Assembly (NCBI RefSeq): GCF_017562075.2
Contig: NC_054082.1
Coordinates: 36,635,442 to 36,699,441, forward strand
Origin: Anopheles merus
Lineage: Eukaryota > Arthropoda > Insecta > Diptera > Culicidae
Reading direction: 5' to 3'
Length of the DNA: 64,000 nt
The first letter of the stretch is position 1. Every line of letters starts with the position of its first letter. The notes beneath the pieces are model-generated. The model did no database searches, was not told the DNA's origin, and worked only from the letters and a program-made list of their open reading frames with translations. The translations under genes and the position numbers were made by a program. This document shows positions 14,301 to 26,534 of this stretch, one piece after another.

Positions 14301-15230
14301 TCAATAATTTATGCTCATGGTACGCAAAAAAAGGCAAACGAAACATTTCTCCTTTCGCTCCGCATACAGCAAGCATAGACCCTTCTTCCCTCCTGCACCC
14401 TTCCGCATTGCGGTGCGAGATGCTGCGAGCTCTCCGTCTCCCGTTCACACGATCAACTTTCTCGCACCGTGCGCTCACATTCTCACATGGTGCACACACA
14501 ACTCACTGCAACCCTCACTCGCACACGATCGCACGATCGCGCGCCTACAAATGTTGTTGCCTCCGCGTATGTTTTTTTGTTCCTTTTCTCGCTCTCTCTC
14601 GTTCTCTTTCACTCGCTCGCGCTTCAACCCTTAAGTGCAGTACAAACACGGGCGCGCGCGCTCGCGCACACACATAAAACCTACGCACCCGACGGCTCCA
14701 CCGAGCAGGGTGCGTTCAATTGGATGGCAGAACGGCCTGCCTATCCCACACACGGTCGTCGAAGGGGTTGGTTGGTGGTTTGCCCACTCCATAGACGGCA
14801 CACAACCGCCCACAACGTAACGCGCAATGCGCTGTGTGGGGGGGAAATATTACACGCGAAGGATTCGAATAAATGGAAACGAATAAAATCGCGATGCTTA
14901 CTACTATCGGTCGCCACACACACACCGGTACACACACAACCACCACTGCTCGCACTGGTGCTTCGCGGGCAAAAGGCACGGGTTTGAAGTTACACGCCAA
15001 ACGGAACGGAACGTACACCGCACATCCGCACTCCAGGGGAAACGACTCAGCAATGAGCAGGCTGTGCCGTGCCGCTCGCGATCGGAGCCGCGAGACAGCA
15101 TTAGATGGTGCCAGTGGTGAGCAACTTGGTGACGTCCAGCGCTACCATAACTTTGTGGGCAGTCGATTTTAGCGCTTTAGTTAAAATCCGGTAGAGAACT
15201 ATAGAGCCCTCGGAAGACACTCAAAACTAG
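11318..15230. other. Gene-free stretch, left arm part 2
   Basis: No supportable coding exon. From about 11.7 to 11.9 kb there is a GC-rich island with a candidate core promoter. From 12.1 to 12.5 kb there are C-rich and CA-rich tracts, from 12.7 to 12.9 kb a pyrimidine-rich (TC) region, and from 13.0 to 15.1 kb a long island dense in CA/GT and CT runs and CpG. The composition is like 5' untranslated exons and promoters of long mosquito genes, but open frames here are low-complexity and run on both strands. Confidence 0.5.
11844..11879 (+). promoter_or_regulatory. Candidate initiator-DPE core promoter
   Basis: CGTCAGTT forms an initiator with A+1 at 11848. AGTTC at 11875-11879 falls exactly at +28 to +32 and matches the DPE consensus RGWYV. 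The interval is GC-rich. No coding exon follows within reach, so the transcript would begin with an untranslated exon. The evidence is motif match and spacing only. Confidence 0.3.
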
Positions 15231-15614
15231 TTCTCAGGCGGCAGACGTCAGCTTTTCTCACTTTGAGAAACAGATATATTCAATCACGCTTTATTTGGAG
15301 TTTTGAATAAAAAAACGTTTTGGCCAGTCTCGGGGTACAATCTTCAACTCGACTTAACAACATGCCCGTCATGGGTTCAAGCCCCAAATAGACCGTGGTC
15401 CCATACGTAGGATTGACTATCTTGCTATGGGGTGAATCAATAAGTCACTGAAAGCCAAGCTCACTAGTAGTGCAGGGGACTCTTGACCGACAACGGTTCT
15501 TGTGCCAAGAATAAGAAGATTGTACAGCACATTTTTATTGTGCGGCAAGATTGTGCCGATTCCACAAACGTTGAGAACGCAGTTTTCTCAAAAGCACTGA
15601 TTTGAGCCTGAGAA
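15231..15614. mobile_element. Candidate inverted-repeat element with nested SINE
   Basis: The left edge TTCTCAGGC at 15231 is repeated in reverse complement (GCCTGAGAA) ending at 15614. Further inward both arms carry a TTTTCTCA...TGAGAAA-like word, for example 15255-15270 and 15592-15600. The diverged SINE at 15323-15519 sits between the arms. No clear target duplication was seen. A related near-palindrome occurs at about 16052-16070. Confidence 0.35.
15323..15519 (+). mobile_element. tRNA-derived SINE, diverged copy
   Basis: The same family as the copies near 39.8 kb and 58.8 kb, in the opposite orientation. It begins near GGCCAGTCTC, retains the pol III B box GGTTCAAGCCC around 15373-15385, and ends in an imperfect A/G-rich tail (AAGAATAAGAAGA). 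It has more substitutions and small deletions than the other two copies, so it is probably older. Confidence 0.8.
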
Positions 15615-18600
15615 AATGAGCGTTAGGAAATTTTCTTACCCACGATGGCCTCGGGGCCTGAAGATGGCCACGGACTTGCGTCTGAGAACCATCTTTGAGC
15701 GCCTGCAAAACTTTAATAGCCTTTTTTCCACGGAAAGATTGCTGTTTGGAAACTCCTGTAAAAATCGTCGTTTCCCATGATAACGGAAAAATCGAGCAGA
15801 GTTCGGTAATTCATTTTTGTACAATGTTTGCCATCCGCTGTAGGTTTTTAGTAATTTCCATTTGCTGAAAACAAGTGTAAATGTGTATAAAAATGTTAAT
15901 AATGTACATAGATTGCCATTTTAGAATCCACAGGAGAATTGTGTAATGGAAACGCAAAATGGTTCACGAGTCTTTTTTACGAAAGAAGGAAAAAGATTCA
16001 CCATCCAACAATCGTTACGTATAAATTTACCTAATGAATGATGGAGAATCTTTTCTCAACTTGAGAAGGCCCCATGGCGGCTCGCGGCTTTAGAAATGTG
16101 TTTTAAGCAAAAATAAATATATTCTCGTCTGGCATTCGATAGTGGATAGAATCATTTTATCTATAAAAGAAAACATTGCAGCCCTAAATTCGATGCGATA
16201 CTTGCCATACCAGTTAGTAATTACTTCATTAAATCCTAATACTGTAAGAATTCACAAAAAATGAAAGTACAATTTAAAACAGAGTATGCAAGCATAAATA
16301 CAAAAACCCCGTAAACATCATAGTACAATATTTGGTTTAGCAACCAACAAACCCCAAATAATTATTAGTTTTCGCTTTTTTAGCGTTTGTAAGTTGATGT
16401 TAAGTAAAACAATGCATTATTCGATTAGCATTACTAACAAAATAATGATGGATATATAATTATGATAAATGATAAATGATCAAAATATTTTAAAAGGAAA
16501 GCGTTCGAACAGAACTTGCCGACCACTGAAATAATAATGAAACGGAAAGTAAACGAAACGCGCGAGAGAGAACAACTAGTAAGCGCGAGACGGAGCGAAA
16601 CTGGAACAGCGAGAATCTTTCACGCACACAACGAAGGTGAGAGTGAAACTGATCGTACCAAAGCGATCGCTACCGATGGTTCAGCGGTGCAGGATTTGAA
16701 CCTCCGCCGCCGGTTGATTATCGTTGGCATGCGGAACTTCTAGCTGGCAGTCATTCTTAGCTTCTTGGCAGACGTTTTACCCCCAGATTTGTTGTGATTA
16801 TTAAAGCTGGTGTTTAGCACCCTGCTTAACAAAAAAACTGACCCGTGCGGCGTAATTATATGAACATTAAATCTCATTAACATAAATAATTACGATTGGT
16901 GCGCTTCGTGTAGTAGCAACGAGCAAAAAGGTAAAAGCAACAGCAACAGTTCTCCTTTTTCTAGTAGAATAAACTTTCCACACACACACACAAGGTGCGT
17001 TTAGTGTGCGTGTTTGCCAAACCAGCTAGGGACGGTAGTATGGGATTCGTGATTTCGTACAATTTTTACTGCACCATAGGAGAGAACCCATGTGCTATTC
17101 GTCCGTCAGCCGTTTTGGCGGCAGAACGGGTGGAAAAAAACGAAACTGCAAGCTGAGAAAAACGATTAAACGTTAAGGCCGCTTGATGACGGATCCAAAA
17201 CACAAACCTCCAAAAAAAAAAAAGAGAACGGGTTTTATTGAGCTGGTCCAACTTAACCAGTCCTTCGTTTCGCATTAATTAAATCAAGAGAGATGATTGA
17301 GATATGAGAGATGTAAAAATGAGTTTAAAATACATTTATATCAATATTTCACGAATTTCAAGAAAAAAAATAAATACATAAATAAAAAGGTATCACTCTG
17401 AACTCTGAGGTAAACTCTATTACATCGTATTGAGAAACATCACCAGTAAGAGGAAAGGTGTTATGTTTTTCATGTACGGTAAACATGATGAATTTTCCAG
17501 CTACATGCTTGACAGATTTCATGTCATTCCTGATATCACCATGACTGAATATTATTCCAAGTGCCGATGTTTCCCGAGCTAGCAGAAGAAACACAAAAAA
17601 GAAACCTCTAATTAATGTGCAAGAAGCACGCGTTCTCGCAACCACTCAGCGAAGGATAGCCGCTTGAAAGGAGCAGCTAGCTCAAATTAAAAAAAATATT
17701 CCACTTTACCAATGTATTACATTTTAACATTATACTATTAGGAAGTTTTTTTAACATGGTAAATCATTTCCCTCGTTTCGCGTGAAAAATAACCTTCCCG
17801 GCGGTCGGGAAATATCTCACCCATTTGTTTTTACCTGTAACAACCTCAACCGAAGTACGATGCTGCTCAAACGAAGCTTCATAGCAGCTCTCAACCCAAA
17901 TAGAAAAAACGACCACTTTAGATTGCTGCACAGGTCTTGCTCCTTTATTACAGACAGCCCTTAATATTTAAATTGCAGCAAAAAAAATGCAGTTCTTTGA
18001 CACTGCGCGTTTTTCAACATGAAGCGATAGTACTGAAAGAAATACTTAGAAGTTAATTGCAATTGCAATTGCAACAGTAACTGAGCAAGCACGGAATATT
18101 ATTTCCCAATTGAAGCATTCAAAATGTTGCATTTGAGCTGGAAAGTTTCCGCTACATCATTAGATAAATTTACCCTGATATCATTCTGAGATAAATCTTT
18201 GTATTTATAAAATTCTTTCAATCATGCTACCAAATGACGAATATATATTTTTTTTATTCGAAAATAAACAGAACTTCTTCGAGTTCAAAAACATCGCTGC
18301 AAACGCTTACATTTGCTCCACATGTTTCTGCGTTACAAAAGATGCAGAAACGTTCGAAAGCCATCAAACAGATCACATCACGAACGCAAAACCCACCAAA
18401 ATCCCAATTTCGGCCCGCCGTTGAGAAGTCAACTCGCACAACTGTTCCACATTCACGATTCGTCTCACGGATGCAATTACCGGCAGAGCTAGTTTACGCT
18501 GTAGTATCGCGTTGTTTCGATTCGTGCGGAAAAACACACACACACACACACAAGTGCCCGATCGTTGAAATCGAAAGTGACGCAAAAAGTTAGCAACGGT

Positions 18601-20502
18601 CGCGAGACCCGCTGCCCCGATCGATCCAGCAGCCGAAATACGCCAAAACACACTCTCGACACCACGAATTGTATAGCATCGCGCCCAACAACACTACTAG
18701 CCCAAACACCAAACAATACCAATACCAATCCCTTGCGAATTGTTTCATGAAAACAGGCCGAAGCGAACGCCGAAGCGCCGCCTCTGCGCTGCCCCACGTC
18801 CGTGTCGATATAGCGTAGATAAATTTAGATTTTCGTAATTAAATTTCAATCTAATCACGTGCCAACAAATCTTTCTACAACGCTTCGAAAGGCATGAACA
18901 ATGGGGGTCTTGCTTTGTTTTTTTTTAAAGCACAAAATCGCCCCCAAGGGGTAGATCAGTTGTTAGAAGGTTAGAGAATTGTTGGTACGGATTTCCATTT
19001 CCTATAAGTTACCATTTTTTGAGCATTTTGTTGTAAATCCACACACATCGTTTGAGGCGCTTTTAGGCTGTACAGAGAGAGCGCTGCGAAATGATTGGCT
19101 TCGAAGTCATGCAGCGCGCCAACGATCGATACCGGGTACACATTTGACTAACGACATCCGTGATTTATAGGTCGTTAATAAAAAGGGACACACCTTTACA
19201 ATGCCCTGACGGGTGGGAGGGAAGCCCAGCACCCTTCAGCAGCATAATTTTCTTAATTTCATCCACTTTTCATCACGTTGCAGCGTCATCTTCCGGGACG
19301 TTGCCATCGATAAATGGGGCCAAACACAGGTGGGAGAAGAACTTGATTACCCGAAAAAGGTAGTAGTGCCAGATTGTTCCAACACTAATTAGATTTTTAT
19401 CCTAGTTTTCTTCTTCTTTTTTGTAACAAGCGGAGAAAGGTTGACCCTCCCAACAAGAACAACCACCCGAGCGTGCCTGAATGTCAAAACGGGCCGAATC
19501 GTTCAATCAGAGGAGCGACCAAATAATTACTGGGTTACCAAATAATTACTAAATAATCATGAGGGGTGTGCCTCATGACTGTGTCGGTCACCGGAGCACT
19601 AGCGTTAGGGCAGTCCGATTCTCTTGCGCCTCGCAAAGCATCGTTTTGATGAACGAGCTTTTATTGAAATTAATACAGCACACGCTGATGATGTGACGAC
19701 GCAGGAACGGTAGGTATCCGTTCCCCTTGTGCAGTCCGTTGTGTAAGATGCAGCGGGAAGAACACGTTACACACGGGCGGGTGAAAAAAAGGGGTGGCCA
19801 AGAAAAAATCAGGTCAAGCCATTTCCACCCTTTTCCGGCGCTTACTATCGGGCAGCTTTCCGGGAAGTGTGGCATTTAAGGAGCGGTTCCTCGCGCTCTC
19901 CTACCGCGGCAAAACCCATCGGAAATGAGGATCAGCTTTGGCGTGAGGCGTACACCTACATTTCTTGCGGCCTGTTCCACGAAACGGTGGCGCCCAACGT
20001 CCGGAACGTGCGGAAGACTTCGACGAAGGTCACAAAGCAGGAGTCCTAGCTGGACTAGGAATGAAAGGAGAATGGACGCACACTACAACAGCAAGAACAA
20101 AAAAATGGTACAGGACAGCTTTTTTATTCTGCTGTCCATTTTTCACCATTTGGCCACTTGATTCGACCAGCCTTCTGGGAGGAGTAAAACCCGAGAGCAC
20201 TTAATGTAGTATCACTCCCACTTTCGTCGCTCATAAAAGGATGTCAGCTTAAGCCCTCTCCGCCGATGTAGCAAGCAATAAGTAGCCTAGCTGCTTGTGT
20301 GCATCTTTTTGTGTGCCACTCTTTAGCGGTTTCAGCGCTATAGAGCAAACAAGGCACCGGCTATTGATTTAACGGCAAGTCTTGAGCGTTTTGTTGCTTT
20401 TTTTAAGAAAACCAGATTAAAAAATGATATTGAAATATATGGCATTTTAAAACGTAAATTCGTTGGAAATTGTCTTTAATGAAGTACCGTTATGATTCAA
20501 AT
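15615..20502. other. Gene-free stretch, left arm part 3
   Basis: Mostly AT-rich non-coding sequence. A GC-richer island at about 18.43-18.80 kb holds a short CA run (18534-18552) and on the minus strand looks like an untranslated first exon. A 66-codon frame at 18224-18424 (+) contains one C2H2-like spacing and is discussed in the findings. Short tandem words occur at 18056-18075 (ATTGCA units) and 19520-19555 (AATAATTACT units). No exon could be confirmed. Confidence 0.5.
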
Positions 20503-21252
20503 TACCGACAGCTTCAAATTCCGGACATTCGGCGATATTCAATAACAATCTTCATACCCAGTCCCTGAACATGCTGCTTTTTAATTTTCGATGTTGGCCA
20601 TGATGTACTAGAATCAATTAAAATGTGTCTGGCCCCTAATATGCCCAGATGTAAATAAATATTTTCTATCGGTCAGTTCACCATCAGAGGCATTATTCGC
20701 AGTTTTGCTTCAAACCCACGTCAGTGTCTTTTCTTCGTAATTCCTATTAATCGCGTTCTCGTGCATTGAAATACATCGAAATCTATTGTGGAAGTAGTTA
20801 TCAAGGCGAAAACAACAGAGTTTTTTTTTCATATTGTGCTCTGAATTTCATTAAAACACGTATTTCATTCTGCCCGGAAAACGAAGAAAGATTGTTTATC
20901 TTGTTTTTCTTCTGGACAGCCGAAATAAATTATGATGTATTTATTGCAGAAAAATATGTTTTAACACAGTGATAATAATAAGACATCAACGATAGTTTAA
21001 GATGTATATGACAATTCCATTGACGGCCGTATGGGAAAACCCGTCAATTCGCGAAGCAGTTCTAGGGTTCCATTCATCTACGAGTACAAGAGAAAAAGAG
21101 CACCGAAACCCCGTTGTACTAAAGAACGTCGTTCTGTCAGTGTAGGAGGAAATCGACATCCAGAATCAAGTGTCCAGACCTTAAAACAAGTAATGTTGAG
21201 GCTGCCCGGAATATGAATCAAATAAGTGTCCGTAATTCGAAGCAGTATGGTA
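20503..21252. mobile_element. Candidate degraded DNA transposon
   Basis: The left end at 20503-20527 (TACCGACAGCTTCAAATTCC then GGACA) resembles the reverse complement of the right end at 21227-21252, with several mismatches over about 25 bp. The interior is AT-rich with only short frames of no recognisable family. No target duplication was identified, so the true ends may lie slightly outside. Confidence 0.35.
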
Positions 21253-24184
21253 CATACATCGAGAAACCAACCAGAAAGTCTTTAAAAGGGTCTGCCTGGT
21301 CAAGAATCATTGACAGTGCATGTTTGGTTCGGTTAGGAGCGACATCTTTGAAGTATTAAGGATTTCACGCCATTATGTGAAATATGTGTAAATTTGTGCA
21401 ACAATTATTACAATAAAACTTAGTGAAGTAAACCATCTCGGAATAAAACAATATTTCAACTAAAAAAATATAGAACTTTTACAATAAAACTCAAGAATTT
21501 AATCCAAAATTACTACAGCTCCTAAGATAACAAACACTAACCAAAAACCCGCAGCTCAACACGAGACGACAAATGCTGCAACTTCGTCATTGGGGGCGCA
21601 CTGGCAACAAATAAAACACCACCCACGGTACCAAATTTGTGTGCCAGATTGTTGTACCATTCCAGCCATCATCTAACCACCATTCCCTCCCATCGTTACG
21701 CACCACAAACAGGCGGCGACGGTCTGCAACAACAAAAAAAAAGACACCACACCATCTCCAAGGGGACAATGTATTTTTTCGCATTAAAATGGTAAAGAAA
21801 CATAAGATAAATAGCCTCGCAAAAGACAGAGCTCCAAACTGATTCTCTGCCCGCGGTGAAAGACACGGCCAGCCAACACACAAACCTTCGCCAGAAAGTC
21901 GATTGCCTATGTATTGGCCCGATCCTGCTGGCGGTCGTGGTGTGTGCAATCAGACCGGGCCCGACAGTGCCGGGCCCGAGGTCCGTGCACGTCTGGTACA
22001 TGTGTGTGACCGGCTCGTGCACACCGAAATGCAAATATTTGCTCTGAAGCGGTGCTAATTTTAGGCCGGCGCATAGCTTACACGCGGCTCTGCGCGTTAA
22101 ATCTCGGCAATCACCTTTTCCACGCGAAATGCGCGAACTGCACGGAAAAGGGTGGGACTATCTTGGGGGTGAATGCGTGCGGTAGTACGAAGTGGGAATG
22201 CGTTGGGTTCCACTGGGTGTTTTCTCCATCGGTAAAATCTCCCAGTAAGAAGATGCTGTACTAAACCAACAGGGCAGAGAAAATCATGACACACCATGAA
22301 AGCGATTGATACATTTTCTAGCTCAAGGGAGGTTGAGTGCAACACCACACAAAGCAAACACTTTTGTGCGATAGTGCCGTTGCCTAGGCAATAGTGTGTG
22401 CGTAAGCGTTTGCTGCTTACCGCTCCCTGTTCTGCACCCACCATGAACAGTATCCCCCTTTTTTCCGTACATCGTCGATGGAAACGCATGGTACTTCATG
22501 AAGCATTTCAGCTAAAAATGTGCAAAATGAATATGGATGAACGTTAATGTAAATTGGAACTCACCAATTCAATAAGTCGATCCGGACGGACGGTAGTATC
22601 GTTGCTAGCATTCCTTACTTCAATTTCCTATTCGCACCCTTGGTGGAGAGAAAACCGCCGCTTCAACTTGATTGTCTCATGCCTACTCTGGACTGATACC
22701 TCCCGACAAGGCCTGCTCTGATAGTGTGACCGCCCGGAAGCACACTAATGAAAATAGTCTCCCATGAATGCTTCTACCGACGCGAGAGAGAGAGAGAGAG
22801 ACAGACGAGGAAAATGCAAGCCTTTGTTCACGAAATGCACTTTCTCCCGTTTGAAGCGATGGAACGATGTGACATTCCAAAAGTTCCAGGATGTTGTTTG
22901 ACAGCTCGTGTTCGGCGGATGGGCGATGGAAAGTAAGGGAACACTTTCCCTAAACCGGGGACAACCGCTTCCGGGTGGTTTTAGGTCGTCGCCTTAAGCC
23001 CGGTTACATGGTGACGGAAAAGTTCATCATTTACCCACCCACCACTCTTTTTTTATTTTCATGCATTGCCAATATTCCAAGCGAAAACCCTTTGCACTAC
23101 ATTTTGAAACACACTTGAATGGTTAAAATTAGGTACAAAATCACAGAACTATCACTGTTCTCACCTCCGGACAACTTCATTAGTAGGGTAGGGGCGTCGA
23201 GCTAAACCCGAGCACCAACCCACTATACACGGGAAAAAAAAATGATGGAGGTTTTCACTTCGCTACACTATTGCACCAATCTGCCTTTTGTACGGTTAAC
23301 AGCACCGTATTTCACCACCATATTCCGTGATACTGAACGCGGTTTAAAGCCGAGAATCAAAGCACACGTTGATGGTGGAAATGGTGGAATTTTACCCACC
23401 GAGAACACTTCACTTTTTTCCCATACTCAGCGCGGCAGCGCGAGCCTGGGTGGAAGGAGGCCCGAAGCAAAAATGGCAACCGAACGTTGATTTGAACCAC
23501 AGCGCACCACCCTGCGCTCCAGGACGCTCCATGCACTCCACGAACAGCACACCGTAACACACCCAACAGGATCTACTGTGCTGTACGGCTTGGAAAAAAC
23601 TAATTTTGCACCGGTTTGGCGATTGAAAACGCTGCGTTATGGTTTACCTGCACCAGCGCCGAGCCGAGCACTCAGCATTACACAAACTACGCTTGGAAAG
23701 CCACAAAAACAGACCCAAAATTGTTGTCCGCACGCAACTTTCTCGGCGAAAAACACGCACACACCTACGTACGGTGTCGTGTCGCTCCGGTTTGTCCTTT
23801 CACTGTGTATATCCTTAGCGATACACCAACACACACGCGCGCGCGCACATACAGCAGCGCAGCCAATCCCTCAGCTAGTGTATGTGTGTGTGTGAGTGAG
23901 CGTGTACGAGCTGTACGTTGGAAAATCACGGATTTTTTTCCTTGGTGGCGCACCTATGGCATGCTTTCGGTTGATTTGTTTGACAGTACGACTTGTAGAG
24001 CACGGTACAACTAAGTTAAACAGAATCACTATAAATTATATGTACAAGTTTAGGTAGCGGTAGATTTTCTTTGCTGCTTTATGAAGCATATTCTCCTTCT
24101 TCGTTACAATAAATTCATCGCCCGTATAAATTACAAAAACATCGCGCTTGAATCTGCAATAACGCCGCGAGCTGTCAAACGGCG
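21253..24184. other. Gene-free stretch before TMTC4
   Basis: No coding exon is supportable. A GC-rich, CA-rich island at 23.2-24.0 kb looks like a minus-strand promoter and 5' untranslated exon: TTTGACAG lies at 23979-23986, and on the minus strand the island reaches a good donor (GGTGCAG then GTAAAC) near 23650. A GA run lies at 22785-22802. The gene that would use this exon must continue to the left. Confidence 0.4.
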
Positions 24185-24193
24185 ATGGCACAG
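24172..24193 (+). promoter_or_regulatory. CTGTCAAAC motif and possible alternative first exon of TMTC4
   Basis: CTGTCAAAC at 24172-24180 is followed by ATGGCACAG at 24185-24193 and a GTAGGT donor. This mini-exon would encode Met-Ala-Gln and join in phase 0 to the TMTC4 exon at 24801, exactly as the exon at 24683-24715 does; both end in GCACAG before GTA. It may be an alternative start or only part of the promoter. Confidence 0.25.
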
Positions 24194-24682
24194 GTAGGTC
24201 CCTATTTGCGCTATTTGTGTTAGATTTGTAAAACCATCATCGCAACTAATGAGAGGGCGGTTTTAAATCAAGCTTATATAACTTTATTCCTTTAATTACG
24301 CTGAAATAATTGTAACTCCACCAAACAACATGAAAAGCCTAAAACGTTGAATAGTGAAACCAAATTGTTATCGGTTCTGATGTGTCAAAACTTGTTAACG
24401 TATCGTGCACGGCAGAAACAAAAGAACTCGTGAGCTTACCTGTATGCGGCAGCTGCTTGATGCTTTTGATGACAACTCAGCTGCCGATCGAAAACAAACA
24501 ACGCACAGAAACGCCGGGATGGAAAACATTTTCCCTTGAGCGAAACATTCCCAGCTCCTTGGTTAGTTAGTAGTGTGTGTTCCCCTCCCCAGTTGCGCAA
24601 AAAGAAGATGATCCTACTCGACTGATAGCCTTAATCCGACAAAACGCTCATCCCCCGTTGCCATCCATCCCTGGTACCGGTA

Positions 24683-26465
24683 ATGTCTTCCTTGCGCCAA
24701 CAAACCGTCGCACAGGTAAGCAGACATCATCCAACAACAACCGTATCCCGACCGCTAATGTCCACCCCCCCCCCCCCCCCTGCCATTGCCCACTTTCCAG
24801 TATGCTCTGCTCGTTGCCGCCTCGCTCCTCGCCTACGGTGGCTCCCTGTACGGAACGTTCGTGTTCGACGATTCGGCCGCGATCGTCAAAAATATGGACG
24901 TGCGCAATGTGGCCACCCCGTTTCGCGACCTGCTGCGGCACGACTTTTGGGGCAACAACCTAACCGACCCGACCAGCCACAAATCCTTCCGGCCGCTGAC
25001 CGTGCTTAGCTTCCAGCTGGAGAACCGGCTGCTAGGACTTAACGCCGGCCACATGAAAAAGGTCAACCTGGCACTGCACACGTTCATCTGCCTGCTGGTG
25101 TTTAAGCTGTATCAGGTTCTGTGGCGTGATTCGGGTCAATTCCGTACCCCGTTTTGGGCCGCCTTCATCTTCACCGTCCATCCGATACACACGGAGGCAG
25201 TCGTGGGAATTGTAGGACGGGCCGATCTGCTGGCCGCCATCGGATACCTGACCGTGCTGCTGCTGTACCAACGATGGCTAGCGAGCGAACGTCGCTACGG
25301 GGCGGTCGTGTATGCGGGACTCTTCCTGCTCACCGTGCTCTCGATGCTGTTCAAGGAAACGGGCATGACCGCGCTCGTTGCCTGTGGGGCGATAGATTTG
25401 CTAAAGCGCATCAATTTCCGAGTTCCCTTGGCAGAATTTTTCGCCGTGCATAGGTCCCGGTTAGGTCGGGTGTTTATCCTAGCCTGCCTTTCCCTAGCAA
25501 CGGTTGCTCTGCGCCTGTGGATAATGGACTTTGAAAGTCCCCGGTTTCATCGGATGGATAATCCGATCGGGGCGACCAACAGTACCACCACGCGACTGCT
25601 CTCCCAGAGCTATCTTTACTGGCTAAACAGCTGGCTGTTAATTTGTCCCGATTGGTTAAGCTTCGACTGGGCGCTCGGTTCCATCCCCTTGCTGGAAAGT
25701 GTCACAGACTATCGCATACTGTTTGTCGTTCTGTTTTATGCCGCCATTGCGGTAACAGCCTTCCGTTCATTTGAATCAAAATCGCGGGAAATCACCACAT
25801 CGCTAGCATTAGCCTTCGTTCCCTTTCTTCCGGCGGGCGGGCTCGTACGGGTCGGGTTTGTCATTGCCGAACGGTTGCTCTATCTTCCCTCGGTTGGCTT
25901 TTGCTATCTGATTGCAGTAGGCTGGCGACGATTGATCAAACGCTCCGTTGCTTTCTACATCCCGCTGTGCCTAGTTTGCACCATGTTTATCCTGAAAACA
26001 CAGTCCCGCGCGTACGAGTGGACGTCGGAAGATTTACTGTTCCGCTCGGCACTGCGCGTTTGTCCGCACAATGCCAAAGTGTACTACAACATTGCCCGGC
26101 TGGCGACGGATCAGGGCGACCGTGAAACGGCCTTTACCTTTTATCGCCGTGCAATCGAGCTGCATCCCGAGTACGAGGCGGCACACATGAATCTGGGCAA
26201 TCTGTACCGCGAAACGCACGAGCTCGACAGGGCGGAATGGCACCTGCGCCGGGCGATCGAAATTCATGAACCGTTCCCTTCGGCCTGGATGAATCTGGGC
26301 ATTGTGCAGGCGGCACGGAAGGATCATGACGCCGCCCTGACAAGCTATCAGCGTGCACTGCAGCTGAAGCCGAACTATGCCAACTGCCTGTACAATCTGG
26401 GCAATTTGGTAAGTTTGTGGTGTAGTAATTCTAGAATTCGTTTAGCTCACATTATTTACATCTTT

Positions 26466-26534
<69 letters not shown>

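Noticed and set aside
14311..14987. Overlapping frames of 107-172 codons
   Set aside because: CA-, CT- and CpG-rich island sequence open in several frames at once; looks like promoter or untranslated exon.
16680..16715. tRNA-like B box (GGTTCAAATCC on the minus strand)
   Set aside because: No matching acceptor or anticodon arm and no A box at proper distance; the T-stem is imperfect.
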